Source: Schizochytrium sp. TIO01 (lineage: Eukaryota; Sar; Bigyra; Thraustochytrida; Thraustochytriidae). From it: DNA of 64,000 bases. The position numbers were made by a program, and so were the translations under genes. Position 1 is the first letter of the stretch; each line of letters begins with the position of its first letter. The stretch spans positions 1,138,501 through 1,202,500 of the forward strand of contig SMSO01000032.1 in NCBI GenBank assembly GCA_004764695.1, written 5' to 3'. Positions 53,542 through 64,000 of this stretch are shown in pieces. Below the pieces are notes generated by a model. That model was given only the letters and a program-made list of their open reading frames with translations. It searched no databases and was not told where the DNA came from.

Positions 53542-54074
53542 CGACACAAAACCTGTAGCAAACAAATTCTTTACACCTGTGTATTAGCAGGATACAGTTA
53601 TCTTCGCGAACTTTTTTCTTATTTATTCGCAGTGAGGTGCGCCTTTCACTCTGATGGAAAGGAGAGGAAATGAACTTATACTATTTACTGAGCTTCTATC
53701 TGCTTAGTAAGCATGCCGGCTAGAGGTTATTTGCTTCTTTGACTTGAAGAAAAAGATCATTTTTATAAAACAAGCAGCAGCTATCCTCAACAACATCATA
53801 ACACATAAATATAATTACCAATGGCTAAACTCGACCTGAGAGCATAATTAACTTCTCTTTTTGTTTCTTTCCTTGTCTCACTCACAAATTTGTTTCTTTT
53901 CAAAATGATTTTAAAAATTGTAGATCAGCTTTTTTTAAAGCTTCTCGTAGAATAGAATAGGTAGTTATTAAGTGCATCCTCATCATGATGAAGATAATAC
54001 TATACCATGATAGCGTTGTTCTGGGTTGGTAGTCTCGTTACTCGCCGCACAGTTCGAGGGTCCTGAGCAGCGCA
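53542..54074. other. Spacer between two plus-strand genes
   Basis: 3' region of the cyclophilin-SYF2 gene and promoter of the TRAPPC12 gene; AT-rich, no gene. Confidence 0.6.
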
Positions 54075-54221
54075 ATGTCTGACCAAGGTGGACAACACCC
54101 AGGTGGAGTAGCATCAAGACCTCCCATTCTTCGGCAAGGTCTTTCTCCAAACCCGCAGCAGCAGTCTTCGTCCGTAAGTCAGGATAGAGGTCCATGGAAA
54201 GGAGGCCCATCTCCTCTTCCT

Positions 54222-54257
<36 letters not shown>

Positions 54258-55658
54258 CAACAGCAATACTACCAGCAACAACATCCATTTGACGCGCAAA
54301 AAACTCTGACTATGAACGAACCCAAGGCCACTCTTCCGCGGCCAATTGCTGCAGCATCTTCTGGCCCGGGCAACGTCAACGATTTCACAAATAGCTCCGG
54401 AGCAGGTATCGGTAGCTCAAAAGATTTCTACATGAGCTATCTCCCACAGGACGAGCGTATATTGCAAGTATGGGGTACTAATGGCGTAATTCCAGATAGT
54501 CGGTCCACAGAAGAACTTGAAGATGAACTTAAACAACATCCTGATGATTCTGAGGACGACCTCCTCTTCGTACTCTGCTCGTGGACATGGCGGGGATGTG
54601 TGGAGCAAGTCTTGAGTGTACTAGATCGCGATTCAAACCGATTCAAGTCTGAGCCGTTCCGAGTTCTCCGTGCATCCTTACTCATGAAATTGGGCAGGCA
54701 AAAGGAAGCAACTGAAATTGTCGAGCTCTTGCAGCAAAGTAAAACAATTGCCGCAAAGATCCTGTGCGCAGTCGTTACCTTCGAATGGAATGAGCGTTCT
54801 ACGGCAGTCGACATGTTGTTCAAACTGCAGGGCCAGTTGAAACAAATTGCTGAAAACTTCTCTCTGGCTGAAACCCAAGAGGTTTCTCACACACTATTTG
54901 ACACCTTCCACGAACCTTTGACTCCAGAAGCTGCCAGACGATGGCATCAGCAAGTAATGGCTCTCCTTGTCTCCTGCTATGCCACTACCGGAAACTACCT
55001 TGTGGCTCTTGAACTATGTAATTCTGCGCTTGATGAACTTTCCCAAATTTCCCTCGAAGATGACAGCCTGGGCGATGCTGCATCTATCAATGAAGCATAT
55101 GCTCCTACTCTGTTGCAAATCGCACGTCTCCGTTTACAAATGGGTGACGTCGAAGGAGCACGTTGTGTGCTTGAGGACCTTCAGACATATGACAACTTGA
55201 ATTGGACCAACGGAAGTGGAGTCCAGGTTCTTCGGGGACTATGTGAGTTTGGTGAGGGGAATATGGAGGAGGCTAAAGAAACTTTCGCCAAACTCATAAG
55301 CCAGGTAAATGGGCCAGACTCCCCAGCTGAAGATGTAGTGCAGCCCTATTCACGAAAAGATATGATGTCTGCCTTAGTAGATGTCCAAGAGCCATTGGCA
55401 GCTACTCTGGCGAATAACCTTGCGCTTTGCCAATTAAACTTGTGCGACTTAGAGGGGGCCATGGGTGTCTTGGAGGATTGCATCCGTGCGAACCCAATTC
55501 GAAACATGCATCGCACCCTAGTGTTTAACCTTTGTACATTGTATGACTTGGCTCGATCGAAAGAGCAAAGTCGTCAAGCAAAACTTGACTTGCAAAGACT
55601 TGCAGAAATGTTGAAAATTGGCCAGAGGTTTGATGCACAAAAAGATTTACGTCTATGA
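54075..55658 (+). CDS. TRAPPC12: TRAPP complex subunit 12 (TRAPPC12) homologue
   Basis: A 527-residue intronless gene; ATG 54075 (MSDQGGQHPGG). The N-terminal 110 residues are disordered and include a Gln tract at about 50-69 encoded by CAG/CAA repeats. From about residue 115 the protein is helical, TPR-like: DDLLFVLCSWTWRGCVEQVL, then repeats rich in Ala, Leu and Gln. The C-terminal part (TLANNLALCQLNLCDLEGAM, then LVFNLCTLYDLA) matches the conserved end of TRAPPC12, a metazoan/fungal-type TRAPPIII-associated tethering subunit acting in ER-Golgi and autophagy traffic. The human protein is longer at its N-terminus. The alternative is another TPR protein, but the order of the C-terminal motifs favours TRAPPC12. 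Confidence 0.85.
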
Positions 55659-56150
55659 TTTTATGGAAAGTACTATTTAGCATATCAAAACCATTTTTTT
55701 TTAAATGGCATGACGTGCCACTTTTAACAAGTCCAGAACTTTTAGACTTACGAAGAATAACATTAGAATAGCCACTAGACCGAATTTACGTTTCATGATT
55801 TTGTCTAGATTTTGGTCTACTGCTAGAGGCATAAACTGATGAGCTCTGTTTGGAGAGGTAGCTCCAAAACTGGTCAGCACGAAGCAATAAAATATGAAAA
55901 GCATGGTTACACTGTGGCAACAACGATAGAGAGCTACATTTGAGAATGGACAGAAAAAAATTGGTTGTGATTGGTCATATCGCATTTTCTTCAGACTTGT
56001 GAGGATGGTGATAGTAGGCAATGTATTTTAGTCAGAAGCAAAAATAAGAAGATCTCTTTAAGCTCTCTTGCCAAAAATTTTCTATCTTGTGCAAGAGGGC
56101 GGGCCACTTGTCGATTCGTTTCATGGGATGTTTGCATGGTAATATTTCCA
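55659..56150. other. Convergent 3' spacer
   Basis: Lies between the TRAPPC12 gene and the small secreted protein gene, whose 3' ends face each other. A minus-strand frame at 55701-56021 is hydrophobic but has no start context or domain that I would trust. Confidence 0.5.
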
Positions 56151-56573
56151 TTACTCAAGAGTCAAAGGCTGATAGCTATATCCAGCGATTTCCCCTTGTA
56201 CCAGTTCATATTCGCCCTTGCATGCACTACGTTTCATACACGTCTGGGTATTGAGAAGAAGGACTTTGTTTCGCTTGCAGGCACACTGTGGTTCAAGATA
56301 GCGCAACTCACATGTAACCGAGGCAGCCACGGTTGCAGCAATTGCAGCTTCCTTTTCAGAGCTTTTGACACAGACTGGCGGGCAAGGCTCTAACAAGTCC
56401 CATGCCATTTTCTTGGGGCATACTTCTGCTGAGCTAGCTTTCTTTTTAAGATCACGCTTCGCAATTTCTGTAGCAGATTTTTCACCAAGCCGAGCTCCTT
56501 GAGTGAAACCTGCGTACACCAAGCAGAGCATTGCGAGGAGGAAAATACCTCGCAGTGAAAAAATGCGCTGCAT
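56151..56573 (-). CDS. Small secreted Cys-rich protein with a TIL-like domain
   Basis: 140 residues; ATG 56573. Residues 1-26 form a signal peptide (RGIFLLAMLCLVYAGFTQG). A basic stretch (AKRDLKKK, about 38-45) may be a propeptide cleavage site. The mature part has eight Cys at 52, 64, 68, 88, 97, 99, 112 and 118, in the order CPxx...EPCPPVC...TC...QCAC...TC...SAC. This is the pattern of trypsin-inhibitor-like (TIL) domains, with one of the usual five disulfides absent and an Ala-rich insert between the third and fourth Cys. TIL domains inhibit serine proteases or sit in secreted adhesive proteins. The inhibitor role is inferred; the fold is likely but not proven. Confidence 0.75.
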   Translation of the reverse strand: MQRIFSLRGIFLLAMLCLVYAGFTQGARLGEKSATEIAKRDLKKKASSAEVCPKKMAWDLLEPCPPVCVKSSEKEAAIAATVAASVTCELRYLEPQCACKRNKVLLLNTQTCMKRSACKGEYELVQGEIAGYSYQPLTLE

Positions 56574-57882
56574 CCTTAACTTCGTAGCTTTTTAGGTTCT
56601 GAATGCCCTTGGCAGTGTGAGAAATTGATGTAAACACGTGTAGGATCCTTTCTTGTGCTTGCCTGCTTGAAAATGGGCGCACTGAGTCTTCAAAGACTTC
56701 GCTCTTCTCCTAATCCCTTGAATGCACTTTGCTCCTATTTCTCAACTCAATGCTACAAGCAGCGCTCCACACAAAGGGGATTTGCTTAGCGCCTCATGTT
56801 GAGGGGGTCCGCGCTACTCTATTGAGAGCATAATAAAAACCGAACATAAAGAGAAACGAGAAAACAAATATATGCGTTACGTCCTACTTAACTTGCATAG
56901 AACGACATATGGCAATTAGGACAATTTAGCCGAAAAAGACCTAACGCGCAGGATGTAGCGTTGGGGCGCGTGTTTACCCTGCGGCATTTGCAACTACGCC
57001 AGACAAAGGTTCTGAAGAGTGAACATGCCGTGTTTGTTAAGACTGACTTTAAAAAACAATAAAAAAAAACAATGATAGGTACGTGCGCACCGTCCTCAAT
57101 ATGGCGACCCGCTGAGTGTATCCAGGTTTTAAAACATTGTTTAAAAGGAAAAGGAAGGTGAACACAGGTGTTCTCATATATGTAACAAGAAGTGGCACGT
57201 TCTCAGGTTAAGCACAATTGACCCACTTTTGCTAACTCATAATAGGTTGATAGAAGTGCGCAGTAGTTTGGGAAAGGGGTGGGGGGTGGGGGGGGAATAT
57301 ACACTAGGCGATGGTATGGCCCCCAATTCTGAGTATGAGCAGAGATCTGCCCATACTAAATCCTGGTTTCTCAATTAGAAATCGTGTTTAAGTTTGGATG
57401 TTGACAACGCTAAAGAAAGTGAGCCGGTTCATAATGACAGAACGTCAGCGCTAGCTACATGCCTGGATTGTTCACAGTGCAAGGTATCCCTTACATGAGA
57501 AAATTGGAGTCCAAAGGAAGACGTAGGAATAGATATGAAGTGAGCTGGTAATGCTAAAAGAAAAGGAAGGAAAGAGGTAGTCACGAAGCCGGGAGTGCGA
57601 TTCTAGTAGTGAAACGGTATCTCCTCTCAAAAAGAGTTGAGCCCATCACCAATAGTAAAAAATCTTCTGTTTGCTCTAATTCTTTCGAAGAACTAAGTTT
57701 ATGGTAAGACAGATATCACAAGCAGGATTCAAACAGCTTCTGCTAATGCCAAACAAAAGTGCTATTAAAGAGAGTAAGATTACGGTCTATAGGCATATTC
57801 TTTTTAAAATTTGGTTTACTTTGTATATGGGGGTATGGTATGTACTCGATTAAGTGGGAGTTGCAGGAACAAAATCATCTTT
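56574..57882. other. Spacer between two minus-strand genes
   Basis: Promoter side of the small secreted protein gene and 3' region of the proteasome gene. It contains a G-quadruplex-like tract at 57270-57295. No gene seen. Confidence 0.55.
57270..57295 (+). other. G-quadruplex-capable tract
   Basis: Four runs of at least three G separated by loops of three, one and one bases (GGG AAA GGGG T GGGGGG T then a final G run), which meets the usual intramolecular quadruplex rule. It lies about 0.6 kb past the end of the proteasome gene and 0.7 kb upstream of the TIL-like gene. Confidence 0.7.
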
Positions 57883-58737
57883 TCATGGGTTTGCGGCGGC
57901 CTCGCGCTCAGCAGAGTATTTGTCGTGGTGGTTGTAAGTATCACCAGAGAAGACCTGCGTCCAGCCGTTCTCCTTCACCAAATATACGTTGTTGACACCA
58001 CCGGAGTAGGCATCACGGTAGGTAGCATGGTAGATGGCGCGCTTGCCAAGCTCGATGGCATCCTCGTCAGAGAGATCGTAGTGGTAGCTTGAGTCAAGCA
58101 CACCATAAGCGTAAGTACCACCAGAACCAACACAGAAGAAGGGCTTATCAGCATCTGCCTTGAGGCGCGTACCATCGTTATCAACATAAAAGAGCTGGGG
58201 TCCACGCTTATCCCAGCCAGTGATCATGGTTCCCATGGACAGGCCCATGCCCTTGTAGTAGTTCATCGTGTTTGCCAACAGCTTAGAAGCTGCTGCGACG
58301 GAAATGCGTTCCTTGTTGCGAAGCTCGAACATGCGGCACTGCATACCAAGGTTACGCTCCCAGAAGAGACAGTCGGCAGCACCACCAGCCATGGTACCGA
58401 GCAGGTACGGGTTGATCTCAATGACCTTCTTCACAGTCTGAGAGCCAATGTATGATCCCTGAGAGGCACGAGAATCCACGGAAACAATAACACCGCCCTT
58501 AAAGATAAAAGCCAAAGTAGTTGTACCCTTGGAGAACTTCACTCGCTGGCCATTGTCTTCATACGTACCAGGACTGAAGTTCTGCGAAACGAACTCGGCA
58601 GGCATCTGCACACCGGGCAGAGCGAAGGCCATCTCGTTGTGCTGGAGGCTCATGGCACCGGCCATGTCCATGCGAGCAGGGCCAGAGCCCATAGAGTCGC
58701 GGAAGAGACCGCGGGAGGGGGCTTGCAGAAGATCCAT
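57883..58737 (-). CDS. PSMB5: 20S proteasome subunit beta5 (chymotrypsin-like)
   Basis: 284 residues, intronless, ATG 58737. The catalytic beta5 subunit of the 20S core cuts after hydrophobic residues. The propeptide (1-71) ends SKG, and cleavage at Gly71-Thr72 exposes Thr1 of the mature chain ([11 protein letters not shown]). In mature numbering, Thr1, Asp17 (residue 88) and Lys33 (residue 104) are all present, so the active site is complete. The pocket has Met45 (residue 116) and Ala49 (120), the beta5 signature that separates it from beta1 and beta2. The length suits the eukaryotic subunit. Assignment is firm. Confidence 0.97.
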   Translation of the reverse strand: MDLLQAPSRGLFRDSMGSGPARMDMAGAMSLQHNEMAFALPGVQMPAEFVSQNFSPGTYEDNGQRVKFSKGTTTLAFIFKGGVIVSVDSRASQGSYIGSQTVKKVIEINPYLLGTMAGGAADCLFWERNLGMQCRMFELRNKERISVAAASKLLANTMNYYKGMGLSMGTMITGWDKRGPQLFYVDNDGTRLKADADKPFFCVGSGGTYAYGVLDSSYHYDLSDEDAIELGKRAIYHATYRDAYSGGVNNVYLVKENGWTQVFSGDTYNHHDKYSAEREAAANP

Positions 58738-61580
58738 AGTGACTAACTTGAGTTAAAACAGAAGATATAAATTGAGGTTAAAGCAGACGAGCTTTAAGTC
58801 TTCAACCGCTCAACGAGAGGATGAAGGAGATGAAGGATACTCGGGTTGAGTTCACTTGCAATACAAAGTGCAGAGTGAAGGACTAGGAAGGATCGAAGGG
58901 CTGCTTGCGCACGCACTCGATCGATCAAGGAAGCGATGCACAGTCAGTCACACGCTCTGCTTCACAGCAAAGAGCGAGCAAACAAGGGTTTGCTTTGCTC
59001 TGCTTTGATTTGTTTGCCTTCTTTCTTCTTATTTTCTGTCTCTTCCTTCAACAATGAGACTATCTGATCAACGAGTCTTCCTTAGTGAGGATCGAAGCTT
59101 CGTTGAATGGGGGGCATTGTGCTTGGTTGTTAGTTTCACCGTGTCTACCTTCATAAAAGTTATAATATGGAAAACCATATATTAAAGTTTATCCGATTGT
59201 CCGAAGTTATAATGTGCCTGGGCTTGCAACGTTGTGGTGATATAAGTGAGAAGTAGAGAGCTCTTACGATATTGTAGGTGCCATTTGGTCATGAAAACTC
59301 GTGTGGGCAGATCAGCATCAAGGCACAGGCGCAGAATTTAAACAAAATAGTATGAAAGGGTGAATTCGAAGTTCTGCAGGGTGCATGTTGCGATAGCGAT
59401 TATGAACAAAACAAAAAAATTCAACTGATCAAACTTTTGAAGGTAGGGGAAAGCACTATGCAACTTTGTCGTACATAGACTTGCTTCTCTATAACGTAGG
59501 TATGGACAACTTCCTTCTGATCGATCAGAGTGAACTAATCAGTGGTCCATTAGCAAATTTGCTCGATATATTTTTGGTCAAGAATCGATTGTTTTCGACT
59601 GCTGTCCTCTTCCAGAAGTGTCTGCTCTTTAGAATTGGAATGATACATTAGATTTAAATATCTGGGCCTCCTCCATATTGCTCAAATCTCGTAGCGAACA
59701 GTAAAAGTGACGCTACAGGACAAAATGTTCCTGTTTATAACTGTGTAGTTTACGCCGAGGCTTATATTTGAAGAGCTGCGCAAACCAGACGTATTAGTTG
59801 GCAAATCCGAGGTTACTAAAAGATAAAAACAAAAGCCCTTACACAGTAAGTAGTCAATGTCTCGTCCAAAAGACGAAGCATAGGTATGAGTATCTGATAA
59901 AGAAAGCTATTCCAAATATAAAGCGGTCGTTTGAAATTGCCCTCCAACTATGACTCGCCTATGTGAGCTTGGTTCATACTATCTAGAATGAGTGAACTTC
60001 TCCTAATGACCGATAAAAATGTCAACATATAGTTGACTCGTGAGCCTAGCTTTGCGAAGAATCTTTACGGTGTATAACACAACCAAACTTCTCGAGCTTT
60101 CCATATTTCCCTTCCATCAATAGCATTTATACGTTTACTACTACTTGTTATTTCATTACTAGTTTGAGGTCAAAAATTGGAAGAACCAATAGCCCTAACA
60201 AAGACGGCTGGAGTCCTATCCTATGTGTGAGGTATGGGAAAATAATCTGTCGCTGGACCTGATGGTGTTAGTACCATCAAGCCGAAACCATCAAGATTAA
60301 GGTGCGGATCGACCCACAAGATCTTCTGAAATACACATGAGTGAGATCAAACCCATGGTTGGCTATTCGGAAAAAAACCTGACCCCGAATGACGTCCGTG
60401 GATCTTGCGTAGACACTATGGTAGTTCGTATATCAATATACTAACTGTAATGATCAGGAAATCTTGATTACTTTGCCAAGGTCACCCTTCATTTGTTATT
60501 GTACTCACTACACACTTTCTACCTATTCATCGCATTTCCATTTTCATTTTTAAAGCTTCTAATTATCAAGAGTCAACTTTCAGTACATGTGCTCTCTTGC
60601 ACGGCAAGTCATTTAAGCTCTCACATTCAGCCTGCTGGTATTGTTGTAATTTTAATCACATACAAGCTGTTAAACATGCAAATATCTAGATTCGATTGGA
60701 TACTTATTTAGAGCATATGGTTCAATATTCAGTCAGGAATCCTCAAGCAAGAAGGATACAACATCAGTTAAAATGATTCTACCTATTGCAGGTGGATACA
60801 CACTTCAAAAAACATAGAGACGTTCTCATTTGCAATCTTTTAAATATAATGCTCTACATCTCTCAACAAAATCATATTGGAATCTAGGCTTGGTGCTCCC
60901 CTTCCAAGTGTTATTGGTCGAGTCACAAGTATTGAATACTCAAAGAATTGTGTTGAATGTTTTAGTCTAATACCTCGTTGCATTCAGCTTCATGACTGAG
61001 AATCTGTTAGATTTTCTATATGAACTGTGTCCTTAACTTCCTTCCATGATTCTTGGTTGCCTATCTCACAGCATACCATATCAATCAATTTTATGTAGTT
61101 TTGGTGTTGCAAGGAAGAAAACAAACCCTAGCATATTCTGTTCAGAAGTCAACACATAGAAATGACGCATGCTGATGTTGAAGCTTCCGGGATGTGTTTT
61201 ATGATTTTCATGGATGCGATTAGGTATGTATTGAAGTAATATACTGCTACTGCCTAACCTCATCTAACCTAATCTAACCTAGCTCTCCTGTCCGACTACC
61301 TCATGTGTATTGGACTGTCATTATACATTCATCCTGCCTGTATCCAGACCCGAAACCCTAATAAATCATATATCATCCTCTTTCTCTTTCCCCTGAGTTC
61401 GCCATTCTCTGTCAGACTACCTCTGCACGCTTCACAGCACAAGCGACCCTGTAATCGTATGCAAGACAATTCTGCTATATGAGTTTGATCTTCACATCTA
61501 TAAGGTATGTGTCAGTGTGCGCACTTGTTTTGGTGTTAGGGTCTGGCCTCCGTAGCTTGTGTTTAAACATCTAACTTGGC

Positions 61581-61640
61581 TCATCGTACAACACCGTGGC
61601 CCATCGTACAACACCGTGGCCCATCGTACAACACCGTGGC
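61581..61640. repeat. 20-bp unit repeated three times
   Basis: Unit CCATCGTACAACACCGTGGC at 61601 and 61621, with a first copy at 61581 differing at one base (TCAT). The copies are tandem and nearly identical. Confidence 0.92.
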
Positions 61641-63963
61641 CCCAGAAATTGTTGTGAGTGGTTGGTGCTGTTACACAATGTGACGTTCTAAGAATCTTTA
61701 GATGAGATTTTCATATTTGCAAGCTATAAATGACTGCTGGAAGGTGATACTGATTAGCTTGAGGTCGACTGTGAAGATGAAGGTAGAGGGCTTGATGAAG
61801 GCTTTAAGAAGGTTGATTTATGGGTTAGCGAACTGCTGTCCTGGAGAATGGATTCCAGGGCAGATGGATTCATGTAGTAATTAGGGAGATTAAGACATTC
61901 TTGAAAGTAGTTAGAGATAATCGGTGGGTTAGGTTAATTCAACTTTTCCAACCATCGATTCGAGTTACACCATGCTTGGATATAGGTAATGTTTATTCAC
62001 ACTTCAAGTTCTTGGCTCTGACAGACGCATGGGTCTGGCTGCCTATTCTTGCTCTATTGTAAATCTTATGTCTAATGGGGCTTTACAAAGGGATACCAAG
62101 AACTCTAGGAATGTCTTGTCCATTAGTTCCTTCAATTGGAGATCTCAGCAATGACACGCGATGATCTCATTTAGCATTCTCAACATGATTGGTGCTTGTT
62201 GTATTTTCATCTAAAATAATGTCATTCGCTTACTTGTATTGGTGGATCTGACGAAGCAAAACAGAAGTAAAAAGGTATTTTCTGCAAGCGAAGCAAATAA
62301 ACACACAACCACTCCTCCGCTCTTTCTTCTATAAGAACTGCTTTTTCTTCAACCCAAAGCGGTGTGCCAAAATCAACTCATTTACGACTATCAGGGCATC
62401 GCAGTGCTAGTCTGACACAAGCACTGAGCAATGGTGTCAACTCGTATAATGATCATTGGTGCGCGGCCTGATAGTAACGATTATTTTAACGCAGCGTTGT
62501 CCAGGTTATAGAGATATTTCATAATACCTAGAGCTTCTCGCGTTGGCTGGCATTGTGAAGGGAGACTTTGCTTGATACCATGGGCCCGGAACTCTTCTCA
62601 AGTTCCCTTTGCGCTAACATTATACATAACCTTGTTCACCTTGGAAACGCTAATAAGACAAACGGCCTCAGGAGGTCAGTATAGATTATTAGAATCAGAC
62701 GTTGCAAGGCACCGTCGACACAGAAAACAAAAATAGAAAATGCATATTAAATAATTGATTGTGATTTGTGAACTATAAGCTTACATATGTAATTCTGACA
62801 CATTTTTATTTTCAGCCTTCCATAGTTCGACTTGAAAAGATATGATCTTTGCATACTCACAGATGTTGCAACAAAAGTTCTCAAAGCGAGCTACTGTCCA
62901 GGAGCTTAGCTCTTGAATGCGCTGATCTTCCTCGGCTTTTCCAAAGCAAAGCTGCATATTTTGCGATATATGTTCGCTCTGCCCATCATGGTTGTCCGCA
63001 ATCCCTAACACGTCATTTGGGGCAGGATGAAGTTCTGCACCTCTTCCAGATGCTCAAAAGCAGCTGCAGGCAGAAAAAAGGAAGGGAAAAAAAGGCAAAA
63101 AAGATGTCACAAGACCCAGATAGAGACGTCATTGCTCTTCCCGCGTGCTTACGCGCCGGCGAGGGTCCAAGTACAGACAGGGCTCCCTCGTCAGCTCGCT
63201 GCTCTCCTTCCTCGCGCCCAGGATCATTCTCGCATCTTCGCGTAGGCTGCCGACCTCGACGCTAACCTCTCTTAGCGCTTAGTTTGCGCCGCCGCGCTGC
63301 GCTGCATGTCTTTCAACGCGCGTGTAGCTTATGGGCTTTCTGCTGCGTGGACTGCAGCGCCACTGTGGACTTCGCGGTATCGGCGCGAGCAGGCGCGCTT
63401 TCTTCTGCTGCTCGAACTGTGGTTCTCATCGCCACATCCCTTCCGCCCGCCTCACCTCGCGCTGTGGGCCCCGGCGCCGCGACGAAGTAAGCAGAGGCCG
63501 CCCGCCTCTGCCTCCTCTGCCTCCTCTGCGGCCTCGCGTTCGTTGGCTCGCGCTCGGCTTCGAGGCGTGAGCGGAACTATTATCTGTATGCATAACCTAC
63601 CTCTCGGCAGGGCGGGAGGGAGCCTCAGACGGCGCACATCCATCGTTCATTCTTTCGCGCACGATCGTCTCTCGTTGCAGCCCGAACCGGCGCCGCCGTT
63701 CTTGCGGGAGGCTTCGCCCGCAAAGCAGCCGCGCTTTGCGATTCCCCCTTCTCCTTTCGCGTGTGCTTCGCGGTGCCCTCTGCACTGACCTGGGACCACA
63801 GCGGCGCTAACTGTTCATCACTCAATCGATAACTCACTCAACCGTTCAATCGATTGAGTGATTGCTCTCTCAATGCCTCAATCGTCCTCTCGAATCAATC
63901 AATCAATCGCCTCAACTATCAGATACGGCGCTTCGCTCACGCCGCGGCGTGCTCCGCTGCATC

Positions 63964-64000
63964 AGTCTCTCTGTCTCTCTGTCTCTCTGTCTCTGTCTGT
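63964..64000. repeat. CTCTCTGT microsatellite at the right edge
   Basis: CTCTCTGT and TCTGT units run to the last base, so the array may continue outside the window. Confidence 0.85.

Larger units (their letters stand above)
58738..64000. other. Gene-poor right end
   Basis: 5.3 kb with no gene I can support. Small frames exist; a plus-strand 61-codon frame at 59466 and a minus-strand 76-codon frame at 62781-63011 are the least bad. It contains the triple 20-bp repeat at 61581-61640, three TAACCT units spaced 10 bp at 61255-61280, a GC-rich block at 63100-63800, and Ser/Leu-type microsatellite CTCTCTGT at the edge. The GC-rich block yields long frames on both strands and is probably not coding as it stands; it may be a promoter region for a gene beyond the window. 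Confidence 0.5.

Noticed and set aside
62781-63034. Possible minus-strand exon (plausible protein-like frame; GTGCAG acceptor near 63035 and GTGAGT donor near 62860)
   Set aside because: No flanking exons could be found, and a second acceptor after a pyrimidine tract gives a different, also plausible, frame. Left uncalled.
63284-63788. Long plus-strand frames in the GC-rich right end
   Set aside because: Skewed Ala/Arg/Ser/Pro composition and equally long frames on the opposite strand indicate GC-driven openness.

Overview
This is a eukaryotic nuclear window, most likely from a unicellular protist. The evidence is long, mostly intronless genes, a few GT-AG introns of about 80-160 bp, core eukaryotic genes (VPS13-type lipid transfer protein, UTP14, proteasome beta5, TRAPPC12, SNIP1/Pml1-type FHA protein), and long gene-poor spacers full of tetranucleotide microsatellites. 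Gene style and base composition would suit a stramenopile, perhaps a labyrinthulomycete/thraustochytrid, but this is a guess because nothing in the window is lineage-diagnostic.

Layout. 1-827: minus-strand gene running off the left edge. 0.8-4.3 kb: spacer. 4.3-6.6 kb: acidic, disordered protein with a possible protein phosphatase 1 docking site. 7.1-10.4 kb: tandem minus-strand pair of beta-lactamase-fold serine hydrolases; the downstream copy carries a frameshift. 12.9-18.9 kb: a two-exon gene for a 1,942-residue disordered protein with two SUMO-interacting motifs and three SUMO-acceptor consensus sites. 19.4-21.3 kb: a five-exon minus-strand gene for a secreted leucine-rich-repeat/PAN protein. 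21.3-27.5 kb: repeat-rich spacer with one candidate membrane microprotein. 27.5-29.8 kb: inositol monophosphatase (two exons) and an FHA splicing factor, both minus. 30.9-33.7 kb: UTP14. 34.0-47.7 kb: a 4,569-residue intronless VPS13-like protein with EF-hands and two C2 domains. 47.7-52.1 kb: repeat-rich spacer. 52.1-53.5 kb: cyclophilin fused to SYF2. 54.1-55.7 kb: TRAPPC12. 56.2-56.6 kb: small secreted TIL-like protein. 57.9-58.7 kb: proteasome beta5. 58.7-64 kb: gene-poor DNA.

The genes are mostly unlinked housekeeping functions. Two are spliceosome-associated (SNIP1-like FHA protein; cyclophilin-SYF2), one serves the small-subunit processome (UTP14), and two serve membrane traffic or lipid transport (VPS13-like, TRAPPC12). 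The most notable observations are the in-frame cyclophilin-SYF2 fusion, the calcium-sensor domains inside the VPS13-like protein, the SUMO-binding scaffold, and the LRR gene in which two exons each encode exactly one 23-residue repeat. Several long open frames begin at non-ATG codons; I moved their starts to the first in-frame ATG and give the reason in each entry.
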